Assembly (NCBI GenBank): GCA_031264105.1
Contig: JAISEM010000030.1
Location: 1 to 33,232 of the forward strand
Source of the DNA: Endomicrobium sp.
Lineage (GTDB): Bacteria; Elusimicrobiota; Endomicrobiia; Endomicrobiales; Endomicrobiaceae
Reading direction: 5' to 3'
Length of the DNA stretch: 33,232 nucleotides
The position numbers were made by a program, and so were the translations under genes. Below, one piece after another: positions 1 to 10,632 of the stretch (positions within the stretch are counted from its first letter, which is position 1; each line of letters opens with the position of its first letter). The notes under the pieces were generated by a model. The model was not told where the DNA came from. It ran no database searches and saw only the letters and a list, made by a program, of their open reading frames with translations.

Positions 1-1
1 T

Positions 2-222
2 TTACAAAGAGCCAAAAACGTCAGAAGTTTAATCATGCAAAATTACAACGCGTATTATAGTTTGGCGCGAACGAAAGTGGCAAAGGCCCAAGCTCGAGCC
101 GTTAATTTAGCCGACTTTGCCAAAATGGCAAAAGAACGTGAAAGAATCATTTTATTTTTACACTGAACACGGCCTTAAGACAACCCAAGAAGCCTGCGGT
201 GCGGGGCTAAACGTTTAACTTT
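2..222 (+). pseudogene. N-terminal fragment of an integrase/transposase-like ORF (MQNYNAYYSLARTKVAKAQARAVNLADFAKMAKERERIILF... then frameshifted YTEHGLKTTQEA)
   Basis: Readable frame from position 2 stops at about 167. A related diverged copy lies inverted at 17106-17302. The HTH-like segment (FYTxxGxKTTQEAYGLKRST) resembles transposase N-termini. Confidence 0.55.
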
Positions 223-531
223 GTTAAAATGGCAAAAGCTATATATGTAAATTGGAATAAACGTCAATCGATTAACTATACCCTTGCCATTTTAAAACGT
301 CAAAATGTCTAAATATGTTGTGAACTATTACAATATTTGTTTTTTACAGTTAATTTATGGTAAAATAAATAAGCTGGATAAGGCTGTTAAAGACTTGGCT
401 GCCCCGCTAAGGCTTTAACGGGTTTATAATAGACGATATCTTGCCGGCAGTTATATTTTTAGAGTTTATAATTGCCGTTGTGTTTTGTCTTTTTTGTTGG
501 AAGTATAATTCTATAGGACAGGGTTTTAGAG

Positions 532-960
532 ATGAATAAAAAAACTTATTTACCAAAACAAGACGCGATTGAAAGAAAATGGCACTTGATAGATGCAAAT
601 GGAAAAGTTTTAGGAAGACTTGCTGTTGAAATAGCCGAGATTTTAAGAGGTAAAAATAAAGTTTTCTATACCAACCATATAGATTGTGGGGATTTTGTTA
701 TTGTTGTAAATGCAAGTAAAATTGTTCTTACAGGTAAGAAGCTTGATCAGAAGACGTATTTCACTTATTCTGGATATCCAGGCGGAGCAAAGTTGACGCC
801 TTATTCGGTTTTGATGGAAAAAAGTCCTCAAAAAGCATTGATTGCAGCAGTAAAAGGCATGCTTCCAAAAAACAAACTTGCAGATAGACAGATAACAAGA
901 CTTAAAGTATTTAAAGATGATAAACATATGCATAGCGCGCAATTAGCGTCGGCAAAGTAA
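532..960 (+). CDS. rplM: 50S ribosomal protein L13
   Basis: 142 aa; WHLIDANGKVLGRLA...ILRGKNK...VLTGKKLDQKTY...YSGYPGG is characteristic of L13; followed by S9. Confidence 0.97.
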   Translation: MNKKTYLPKQDAIERKWHLIDANGKVLGRLAVEIAEILRGKNKVFYTNHIDCGDFVIVVNASKIVLTGKKLDQKTYFTYSGYPGGAKLTPYSVLMEKSPQKALIAAVKGMLPKNKLADRQITRLKVFKDDKHMHSAQLASAK

Positions 961-972
961 AGAGGAGAAAAA

Positions 973-1368
973 ATGAGCAACGTTTCTTATTTAAGCGCAG
1001 GGCGCAGAAAGAACGCGATCGCCAGAACGAAAGTATCAAGCGGCAACGGTAAAATTGTAATCAATAATAAGACTGTAGACGAATATTTTGGCGGACTAGA
1101 AAGATTAAAAAAGACAGCTTTAAAGCCTTTGGATATTTGGGAAGGTGTAAAGAGCTACGACTTTTTTGTTAATGTAATAGGCGGCGGGGTAAGCGGTCAA
1201 GCAGGAGCTATAAGCCATAGCTTAGCAAGAACGATTTTAGAACTAAATGAAGCATCAAAAGCTGCATTGAAAAAAGAAGGTCTTTTGACCAGAGATTCAA
1301 GAATGGTTGAAAGAAAGAAACCTGGAAGACCAAAAGCAAGAAAGCGCTTTCAGTTCTCAAAGCGTTAA
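973..1368 (+). CDS. rpsI: 30S ribosomal protein S9
   Basis: 131 aa; GRRKNAIARTKV start and GRPKARKRFQFSKR C-terminus; RBS AGAGGAG upstream; canonical rplM-rpsI order. Confidence 0.97.
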   Translation: MSNVSYLSAGRRKNAIARTKVSSGNGKIVINNKTVDEYFGGLERLKKTALKPLDIWEGVKSYDFFVNVIGGGVSGQAGAISHSLARTILELNEASKAALKKEGLLTRDSRMVERKKPGRPKARKRFQFSKR

Positions 1369-1390
1369 TAATAGTGTTATTTATAAAATT

Positions 1391-1430
1391 AAAAACATCT
1401 GCCTCTTTAAAAGAGGCAGATGTTTTTTTA
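1391..1430 (+). terminator. Rho-independent terminator of the rplM-rpsI operon
   Basis: AACATCTGCCTCTTTAAAAGAGGCAGATGTTTTTTTA: long GC-containing perfect stem followed by a T run, just after the rpsI stop. Confidence 0.92.
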
Positions 1431-1548
1431 TGGAAGGTTACAGAATATCTTTTCTTTTCTCAAAAAAGGTTCTCGTTTTTTCTCTGCTTTTGACTCTCAA
1501 GATCTCTCTTTTCCCATCAAATCGACAAACTCAGATCGTGTCTGTTAA

Positions 1549-2477
1549 TTAAAAATTTCTTATTAACCAAGATGTTATAGGAAGGGTTATAAAAGCTGAT
1601 GCAGCTGTAAATAAAATTACAAAGGCTGACAAATTATAATCAAGCTTGTGGTGTGATGCTACAACTAAAGTCAACACCATTGTTGGCATAGCTGCTTCCA
1701 TAACAACGGATTTCAATGCAAGTCCGTCCATTCCAAAAAAGGAAACTATTGCGAAAGACAGCAAAGGCGCAATACAAAGTTTAATTATTAGTGCAGGCGC
1801 TACAATTACAACATGTTTAATATTAGGCATAGGTAAGACAAGACTGACACTAAATAGCATCAGCGGAACTATCGGCATAGCCATAAGACCCAAAGTTAAA
1901 AAAAATTTTGGTAAAGAAATAGACGAAAAATTTATCATAAATCCAAGCGCAAGATCCACATTGGCGGCATTTGTGCAATTATTTTAACCAATTTTTTACT
2001 GTTAATTTTTTTCTCCTCTACCGTAATAGGACGCTATTGTTGTTCCAACAAGTTAAAGTAGCGGTGTTGTAGCAAGAAAATCGTAAAATAAAACATATTT
2101 TGCTACACTTTTTCCGTAAAGTCCTGTAACAAACAATAACTCCAAAAATGTAACATTGCCCAAAAGAAGCGCCTAGTATTAACGATCCTTTCTCATTTTT
2201 GTGCAACGTTACAAATTCTCAAATATGTGTATACAACAAAAGATATTATAAGAGATAAAAGTATCGTTGAGACAGCTGTTACAGGAATTAATACGGTGTT
2301 TATATCTATATGAGAAGTTGCTATAACTTTAAAACATAATGCTGGCAAAAAAACTTAATTATTATTGTGCTTATAACGTATCTTGCCATATTTGGATCTA
2401 TGTTTCCATACTTTTTCCACTTAAAAAAATACTCTAAGACCTGCAAGTAAAAAAAATGCTATTAAATTGTTAAACAT
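1549..2477 (-). pseudogene. AEC (auxin efflux carrier)-family permease, decayed
   Basis: C-terminal 136 aa open (1549-1959). Upstream fragments are in shifted frames: MFNNLIAFFLLAGLRVFF at 2477 and GSLILGASFGQCYIFG near 2150-2206. Confidence 0.7.
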
Positions 2478-2526
2478 AAATTATTTCTCTTCCTTTATAA
2501 GAGAAAAAAAATCTTCACTTCTATCC

Positions 2527-2715
2527 TTAATTTAGAGCTATAGAATCTGCAAGACCTTTATGTAGTAGTAAGAAGCCAATATCTTCGGAAATGAAATCTA
2601 TAAAAAGCTCTCCTTTAAGATTGCCAATCTCTGTATCAGAGCTTCCTCTTAAATATTTTTTTAATTTTGTTGCTGTTTGAATCTAGTAAGTTCAATTTTG
2701 TTATAATTTTTTCAT
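2527..2715 (-). pseudogene. DUF2164-like small protein, decayed
   Basis: Minus-strand reading with frame changes: ...FKRSSDTEIGNLKGELFIDFISEDIGFLLLHKGLADSIALN*, resembling the DUF2164 (D)EEIG-L-A-LLLDFFLEELGP pattern. Confidence 0.45.
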
Positions 2716-2731
2716 TCAACAACGAGAGGGG

Positions 2732-4480
<1,749 letters not shown>

Positions 4481-4635
4481 ATGAAACAAAAAGTTTAAGA
4501 ATTCGTTTGTTAGCTTAATTATTTTATCAAATCTAAAAATGGTATACTATAAAAAATCGCTTCGAAAGTATTTCGGTAATTCTGTAATGGAACAAAAAAA
4601 AATTATTATCTGCTGATTATATAAAAACTAAACTT

Positions 4636-5694
4636 CTTGATTTTGAGATTTACTCATTATTTAATTATCTCCAACTATCAGTATAGATAACACTTGCAGT
4701 TCTAATAATCATCTCTTATCTCATTCCATTCTCTATATGAAAATCTTTAATCTCTGTTGAGTTTTTTGCGTCGGCAATAAGGTTTTTTGTATAGCAATTC
4801 AAAAAGTCGTCGTAATTATCTATGAATCTTAAATAGTATTTAAGCGTAGTTAAAATGCCGCTTGCTATTATATCTACGCCTCTATTTCAAAAGGTTTATT
4901 ATCTTTTGTGTAAATTTCTATATCGCCAAACCCGTATTTATCTGATGAAGTGTGAACTTGCAAAGGAACAAGTCTTTTATTTTTATCCCTGTCAAATTTA
5001 TCAAACAAAACTTCGTAAATGAATATATTACAATTACGGGCGCTCTTGAACTTTGTTTCATTTGAAAATGCTTTTGAAAGCGTTGAGAGAATTATATTGA
5101 TATTTAGATTTACAGAGTTTGGCGTTTTCTTTTGCGTTGTCTTCAAAAATAACGCTTCATTACTTTCTGATAATTTGGTAAGACTGAAAAACAAATAGAC
5201 AAGATATCTTTCAGGGTCTTATTTATGAGTTTCTATTTGGTCAAGTATATTAAGAAAAGCCTCTTTTAATTTTGGATCTCTTATCTTTAAATTTTTGCCG
5301 TCTTGTTTAATCCATTTAATTTCTTCTCTGGTAGCCAAAGTTAGAAAAGTACTTTCTTTATTTGCATATTTTGGAAAATAGTCTTTGAAAAAATGCGAAG
5401 TTATATAAGCATCTAAAACTCTTGCACAATAGCCGTTGTCAAAATCTGTTCTATGCAATCGAATATCTTGCGATGGCGTTATAATTTTCTTTAATAAACT
5501 TGTCGCCAAAGCAGAAACCAAAGACTTATTGCTTTCTATGTTTGCAATTATAATACCTATGTCTATTGATTGAATTAGTTTTCTTCGTTCTTGCCTTGGC
5601 GTAGGATTTGTTTTAGCCCAAGTAATTTGATTGATTAAAAAAACTTTTTTATTTTCTAACGCTTTAAGAGCAAATTTATAAGGTATCAAAGACA
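4636..5694 (-). pseudogene. Type II restriction endonuclease-like, decayed, 5' end fused to a truncated methyltransferase
   Basis: Frames 5219-5695 and 4874-5194 are in the same phase, separated by a TAA (...DQIETHK*DPERYLVYLFFSLTKL...). HTSSDKYGFGDIEIYTKDNKPFEIE looks like the first part of a PD-(D/E)XK site. Reading resumes as VDIIASGILTTLKYYLRFIDNYDDFLNCYTKNLIADAKNSTEIKDFHIE. Confidence 0.5.
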
Positions 5695-6023
5695 AATTGC
5701 CGTTTAGATATTTACCGCCAAAATTAAAGACTATTGCGCCTGTTGTTTTGACTACACGAGAGCATTCATTAAATATCAGTAATAAATTATTGATGTATTT
5801 GTCTTCCGTTGCTTCATTGCCAATACCGCCCGCTCCATAATCGCGCTGTTGAAAATAAGGGGGAGAGGTAAAACTAAATCAACGCTATTATCTGGTCCTT
5901 TTTTTTAAACGATAAAGCGTTAGAACAATGGATTTTATTAAGCAAATCGTTGATATTGAGGGTTTCGTAATAATACTGCTTGCGAACTAAATTTCCATAT
6001 ACTTGTAATTGCTCCATCATCAT
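5600..6023 (-). pseudogene. DNA methyltransferase N-terminal half, frameshifted
   Basis: MMMEQLQVYGNLVRKQYYYETLNINDLLNKIHCSNALSFKKK / frameshift / PPYFQQRDYGAGGIGNEATEDKYINNLLLIFNECSRVVKTTGAIVFNFGGKYLNGN...ITWAKTNPTPRQERRKL: PPY catalytic motif and the NPTPRQ block of amino-methyltransferases. Confidence 0.6.
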
Positions 6024-6029
6024 GCCCCT

Positions 6030-6500
6030 GCGAAAGGATAGGTATTTATTATTTTTTCTATCTCTTGCGTTTTTTGCAAACTTTCTTTTAATAGGCTTGT
6101 TACCTTTGTCGCTAATCTGTCAATATCTTTTTGAATTTTTGCTGAAACAATAGGAATTTTAGTGTTGTAAATATCAGAGACTTTTATCTTGATTTTTGGC
6201 TTCTTATCGTTTGCGTATTCTGTTTTACTGCGCGCAAATAAGCGGCTACGTAGCGAACTGACATTTTTAATTCTGGCTTTATCTGATACAAGTTAAGAAG
6301 CCAGATGGGATTGTTTTTTTTGATTGTCTTCTTTGCTAAAAATTGCCACCTTAAAAATTGTTCCGCGATAAGAAATTAAAATACCGTTGTCTTGCAAGAG
6401 ATACCTATTTTTTTATAGTCTTGCTTATTGTAATGTAGGCGATCTTTAAAAGAGATTTCGTTATTTTGAATATTTGCTGAACGAATAGCACGAAAACCGT
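6030..6500 (-). pseudogene. Restriction-specificity (HsdS/TRD-like) domain remnant
   Basis: Frameshifted reading: AIRSANIQNNEISFKDRLHYNKQDYKKI...DNDILISYRGTIFKVAIFSKEDN...KPELK...KIKVSDIYNTKIPIVSAKIQKDIDRLATKVTSLLKESLQKTQEIEKIINTYPFAG, typical of a TRD plus C-terminal helix. Confidence 0.45.
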
Positions 6501-6504
6501 CGTT

Positions 6505-7340
6505 GTGATGTTCCCGAAAAAGCGTATCGTTTGTAAAAATTGTAGCCACTGCCAAGGTGTCTGTGCAGGTCTTGCAATGTTAATGTTTTCATATAGAGGG
6601 ATAGAGTATTATAATCTTGATATGATTATAGCTGTAGGCTACCGTGTTCAATCTCAAATAGCAACCAGATTTCGCAAATGGGCTACAATGAGATTGCATG
6701 AGTATATTCAAAAAGGCTTTACGCTTGATGATGAAAGATTAAAGCAAGGTGGAAACCGCTATTTTAGAGAATGCTTCAGCGCATTAGAGCGCTTCGGAAA
6801 GGAATTTTTATCAGCAAGTCACCGATATTTACGCTACATCAATAGATTATGATCCGAGAACGGATTTGACAAAGACTTTTTTTGCCGCAGTTCAAAATAA
6901 ATTACATTTTGCCGTTTCTGAAAATACAGCTGCAGAGATAATTTACAATAGGGTGAGTAATGAAAAACCGTTTGTTGGAATGACAATTTAAGGGCAAATA
7001 TATCGCAAAAGACGATGTTAAAATTGCAAAAAATTATTTGTCGGAAATGGAATTAAAGCGCTTAAATTTATTAATATCGCAATTTTTGGATTATGCTGAA
7101 TTTCAGGCACTTGAACAAAATCCTATGACTATGAAAGATTGGATAAATGCGCTGGATAGCCAAATATTAAATCACAAAAAGAAATTATTGCAGAATGTCG
7201 GAAAAGTTTCCCACAGGCAAGCCGTTGAAAAAGCAGAAAAAGAATTTGATATATATATAGCAAATGAAATGAAAAAGTTAGAAAGCGACTTTGATCGTGC
7301 CATTAAAAAGTTAGCAATAAAAATAAAACTGAATAAATAA
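6505..7340 (+). pseudogene. RhuM-family (virulence protein RhuM-like) gene, frameshifted
   Basis: YNLDMIIAVGYRVQSQIATRFRKWATMRLHEYIQKGFTLDDERLKQGG, then SIDYDPRTDLTKTFFAAVQNKLHFAVSENTAAEIIYNRVSNEKPFVGMT, then FKGKYIAKDDVKIAKNYLSEMELKRLNLLISQFLDYAEFQAL...MTMKDWI across three frames. Confidence 0.8.
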
Positions 7341-7351
7341 GGAATTTGCAG

Positions 7352-7940
7352 TAAATGAAGCGTTGATGAACGCTTAAAGGAATACAAATTGACGATATAA
7401 CTTTTGAAAGATTGCGTAAGCATTTAGAAAGAAGAAAGGCGTTAAAGACAGAGACGCTGATATACTTAAACTCCGTGGGAAATACGATAAGAAACAGCTT
7501 GAACCTTCTTATAATAGCATTAAGCATTTTTATATTTAACTATTATTATGAGAGACCTTTGCAAATAGTTCCATATATTTTCAATTCTCTTAGTGAAAGC
7601 GTATTCATAATAGTTATTGTTGCGTATTTATTTAATAAATTTTTATGAAAATGCAAAGTTTTTAGAAAGTGGCTTGTGTTAATTCAAAATTTAAACGGAA
7701 AATGGAATGGTTTTATTCATTCTGATTGAGTTAATCCTGATACAAAGGAAAAGCGTAAGCCAATTGAAACATCTTTATTCATTAAGCAATCCCTCTTCCA
7801 TATAAGTTGTGTAATGAAAAATCGAATTGTAGTGAGAACGACGATAAAAGTAAGTCTTTCATTGCCGCTGTCTTCAGATTAGCCAAAGATGTACATAAAT
7901 TATTTAAAAGTTCGAGCTGTGAGCAAAAAAAAGGCAAATT
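7352..7940 (+). pseudogene. Probable Cap15-like two-TM plus beta-barrel effector, frameshifted
   Basis: Basic N-terminus and two hydrophobic helices (SLNLLIIALSIFIFNYYY / SVFIIVIVAYLFNKF), then LNGKWNGFIHSD*VNPDTKEKRKPIETSLFIKQSLFHISCVMK and, in another frame, SNCSENDDKSKSFIAAVFRLAKD. The order 2TM - G.W.G - IxQ - S.S matches the SMODS-associated 2TM beta-rich effector layout. Confidence 0.5.
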
Positions 7941-7962
7941 CTGATTGATTTTACGTATAAAC

Positions 7963-7990
7963 TTCCCTTTGGCAAGATTGCCAAAGGGAA
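7963..7990. other. Strong hairpin between effector remnant and tRNA-Asn
   Basis: TTCCCTTTGGCAA-GA-TTGCCAAAGGGAA, 13-nt complementary arms; no clear T run on either strand. Confidence 0.6.
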
Positions 7991-8006
7991 TTCTGTTAAG
8001 AGGATA

Positions 8007-8078
8007 CTCCGACGGCTGGACTCGAACCAGCAACCGATCGGTTAACAGCCGATTGCTCCACCATTGAGCTACGTCGGA
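8007..8078 (-). tRNA. tRNA-Asn (GTT anticodon)
   Basis: Cloverleaf: TCCGACG/CGTCGGA acceptor, ATCGG-CTGTTAA-CCGAT anticodon arm, GCTGG-TTCGAGT-CCAGC T arm. Confidence 0.96.
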
Positions 8079-8106
8079 ATTAGGTGTTTTTTTTAGCACA
8101 ACCAAG

Positions 8107-8135
8107 ATTATAACTATTTTTTTTTAGTTTGACAA
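8107..8135 (-). promoter_or_regulatory. Promoter for tRNA-Asn
   Basis: Minus strand TTGTCA (8135-8130), 17-bp spacer, TATAAT (8112-8107), about 29 nt before the tRNA. Confidence 0.65.
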
Positions 8136-8155
8136 GAGACTGCAATTTTTATAAT
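8129..8155 (+). promoter_or_regulatory. Promoter for tRNA-Thr
   Basis: TTGACA (8129-8134), 15-bp spacer, TATAAT (8150-8155), about 40 nt before the tRNA. Confidence 0.6.
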
Positions 8156-8194
8156 ATCTCCCGGCATATATATTCTTGTATTCATATTCTGTAT

Positions 8195-8267
8195 GCCGAC
8201 GTAGCTCAGCTGGTAGAGCAGCGGTTTTGTAAACCGCAGGTCGTAGGTTCAAACCCTATCGTCGGCT
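8195..8267 (+). tRNA. tRNA-Thr (TGT anticodon)
   Basis: Cloverleaf: GCCGACG/CGTCGGC acceptor, GCGGT-TTTGTAA-ACCGC anticodon arm, GTAGG-TTCAAAC-CCTAT T arm. Confidence 0.96.
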
Positions 8268-8309
8268 ATCTAATCTATATATTATAAACTAAGGCGACAA
8301 TGAGATAAG

Positions 8310-9854
8310 ATGAGAATATTTTCTAGCATAAGTTTAAAAACAGGGATACTAGTTATAATAGGTATAGTTATTATTTCTACGGCTACCATGTTGGCTGTTT
8401 TTTTTAGTAAAACTTATAAAATAACTCTTGAAGATAGTCTTAAAAATAAAGCAAAAGTTCTTGCGGAAGAGTTAGCAGATTCAAGTATGAATGCCTTATA
8501 TACTAATCAGCAAAAAACTTTACAATATCTCGTTGAAAGTGCAGTATTTGAAGAGAATGTTGAAAGTGTTCAAGTCTATAATAGTGAATTGGTAGAAATA
8601 GCCGGATCTAAAACAATAAATCCAGATATTAGTAGTATCGTTATGGAGAAAGTTAATGGTAACAATTTATCACGTACAACTTATAAATATATATCCAAAG
8701 AAAAATCCAGATTTTATGAAGTAATAGCTCCAATTTTTTTATACGATAAATTCCTAAATATAATAGGAATATCTGTTCCTGGTAATGAAGATCCGGATCA
8801 ATCTAAAAATTTAATAGGAGCTTTAAAGATAATAGTCTCTTTTGAAAATATAGATAAAGAAATGGCAAGGGTAACAAGCATTATTATAATAATTTCTGTA
8901 ATTGTTATCATTTTTGGATTAGCATTGTCAGTTATATGTTCCAAAATATTGTTGAGTTCGATAGAAAAGCTAGCTTTTGGCGCTAAGAAGATGGCAGAAG
9001 GAGATTTGTCATACAGGGTTCCGTCAGTAAGCATTAAAGAAATTGATTCGCTAATTAAAGTATTCAACTCAATGGGAGAAACTTTGGAAAATACTTTAAA
9101 ATGTTTGTACAAAGAGAAAAAAGACCTGCTTGAAACAAAAGAGAATCTTGAAGGACTTATGGTCGAAATGAAAGAAATGCAAGGAAAGCTTTTAGATTCT
9201 GAGAAATTTGCAACAACTGGAAGGCTTGCTGCAATTTTAGCACATGAACTTAAAAATCCTTTGACAAGTCTTAAAAATATAATGTTCTTTTTTTCACAAA
9301 TAAAAGACTTCAGCGATGAAAAGTCTGTTGAAATGCTTGATACGTTTTTTTCTGAAGTTGACAGAATTAGCAGGATTATTTCAGAATTGCTTTCTTTTTC
9401 AAGATTGACTAGCATTCAAAAATCATTTATATTCATTGATGAACTTGCCAGTAGTGCTGTGCTTTCAGTGAATCTGCCTGAAAATGTAAAAATTGAAAGA
9501 GATCTTGAACACTTTGAAGCGGAAGTTGATTCTTCAAGAATAAAACAAGCTCTAGTACAGCTTATTGGAAATGCGAAAGATTCTATGTTGTCAGGAGGTA
9601 GTATACGTATATCAGCTAAAAGACTTAAAACTTTTTTTAGTATAAGGATAAAAGATACAGGTTGTGGGATTGACCCTAATATTCTAGGAAATATATGGGA
9701 TCCTCTTTTTACAACAAAACTTCAAGCTGTAGGGCTTGGTCTTGCAATAGTAAAGAAAATAGTAGAGTTACATTCTGGGACGATAACAGTAATAAGTGAA
9801 AAGAAGAAAGGTTCGGAATTCATTGTAGATATTCCATATTTGAGGGAGGATTAA
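8310..9854 (+). CDS. Membrane sensor histidine kinase (HAMP, HisKA, HATPase_c)
   Basis: 514 aa; two TM segments, HAMP-like region, ILAHELKNPLTSLKN H-box, N box LIGNAKDSM, DTGCGID, GLGLAIVKKIVELHSG. Confidence 0.92.
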   Translation: MRIFSSISLKTGILVIIGIVIISTATMLAVFFSKTYKITLEDSLKNKAKVLAEELADSSMNALYTNQQKTLQYLVESAVFEENVESVQVYNSELVEIAGSKTINPDISSIVMEKVNGNNLSRTTYKYISKEKSRFYEVIAPIFLYDKFLNIIGISVPGNEDPDQSKNLIGALKIIVSFENIDKEMARVTSIIIIISVIVIIFGLALSVICSKILLSSIEKLAFGAKKMAEGDLSYRVPSVSIKEIDSLIKVFNSMGETLENTLKCLYKEKKDLLETKENLEGLMVEMKEMQGKLLDSEKFATTGRLAAILAHELKNPLTSLKNIMFFFSQIKDFSDEKSVEMLDTFFSEVDRISRIISELLSFSRLTSIQKSFIFIDELASSAVLSVNLPENVKIERDLEHFEAEVDSSRIKQALVQLIGNAKDSMLSGGSIRISAKRLKTFFSIRIKDTGCGIDPNILGNIWDPLFTTKLQAVGLGLAIVKKIVELHSGTITVISEKKKGSEFIVDIPYLRED

Positions 9855-10546
9855 TTGGCTAGTAAACTTAATATTCTTATTGCTGATGATGAAATGTCTT
9901 TAAGATCTTCTTTGAGAAATATTCTTGAAATGAAAAGCTATAATACTGCCGAGGCAAAAAATGGATTAGAGGCCGTAGAAGCCGTAAAGAATGGCAGCTT
10001 TGATGTAGTTTTTCTTGATATTAGAATGCCAGAAATGAATGGCATTGAAGCTTTTAGAGAAATAAGTAAATTCAATAAAAAAATTATCGTTATAATAATG
10101 ACAGCATATGCTCTTACGGACTTAATAAAAGAAGCAGAGCAAAAAGCATTTTTACTTATTGATAAACCTTTTGATATTCCTTATATTTTGGAAGTACTTA
10201 GAAATATAGAGGCAGGAAAATCGTATAGTAAAGAAAAAGTTGCTGTTATAGGCGAGAATTCAAGTTTAGTAACGATGTTGGGTAAGATTACGAAGTTTCT
10301 ATGTTTAAAAATAGCGATATTTTTCTTGCATCTTCCCCAGAGTCTTTTAAAGCAGTTTTGATAGATCCTGTTTCTGAAAATAATATAAATGATTTACATC
10401 AAAAGTTAAAAGAGAAAAACTTAAATTTAAAGATAATGTCAATAGTTAGTTTTGATAGTCCTGTATTGGAGTTTCTCAAGAAGGCAAACTTGCCGTTTGT
10501 AAGAAAACCTTTTAATGAAGAAGATCTTCTTAAACAAATAATATAA
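9855..10546 (+). pseudogene. Response regulator with receiver domain plus second receiver-like segment; frame broken near 10285
   Basis: ILIADDEMSLRSSLRNIL...VVFLDIRMPEMNG...IDKPF in ORF 9855-10361. Frame shifts near 10285 to DYEVSMFKNSDIFLASSPESFKAVLIDPVSENN...LPFVRKPFNEEDLLKQII (ends 10546). Confidence 0.75.
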
Positions 10547-10632
10547 AGTTTGATGGGAAGACAAAACTTGAATCAAAATCTAAGAAGGCTCGGTTTTGCT
10601 ATTGAACTACCCAATCAGTTCAGGAATAAAAA

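Noticed and set aside
643-942. Antisense ORF 643-942 (-) opposite rplM
   Set aside because: Shadow ORF over a highly conserved ribosomal protein gene; no protein-like features.
1307-1552. 81-aa ORF overlapping the rpsI end and terminator
   Set aside because: Spans a strong terminator hairpin and overlaps rpsI out of frame; no homology features.
8065-8208. 13-bp perfect inverted repeat TGAGCTACGTCGG ... CCGACGTAGCTCA
   Set aside because: Explained by the two divergent tRNAs sharing near-identical acceptor and D-arm sequences.
8798-9415. 205-aa minus-strand ORF over the histidine kinase
   Set aside because: Shadow ORF; the plus-strand frame has all kinase motifs.
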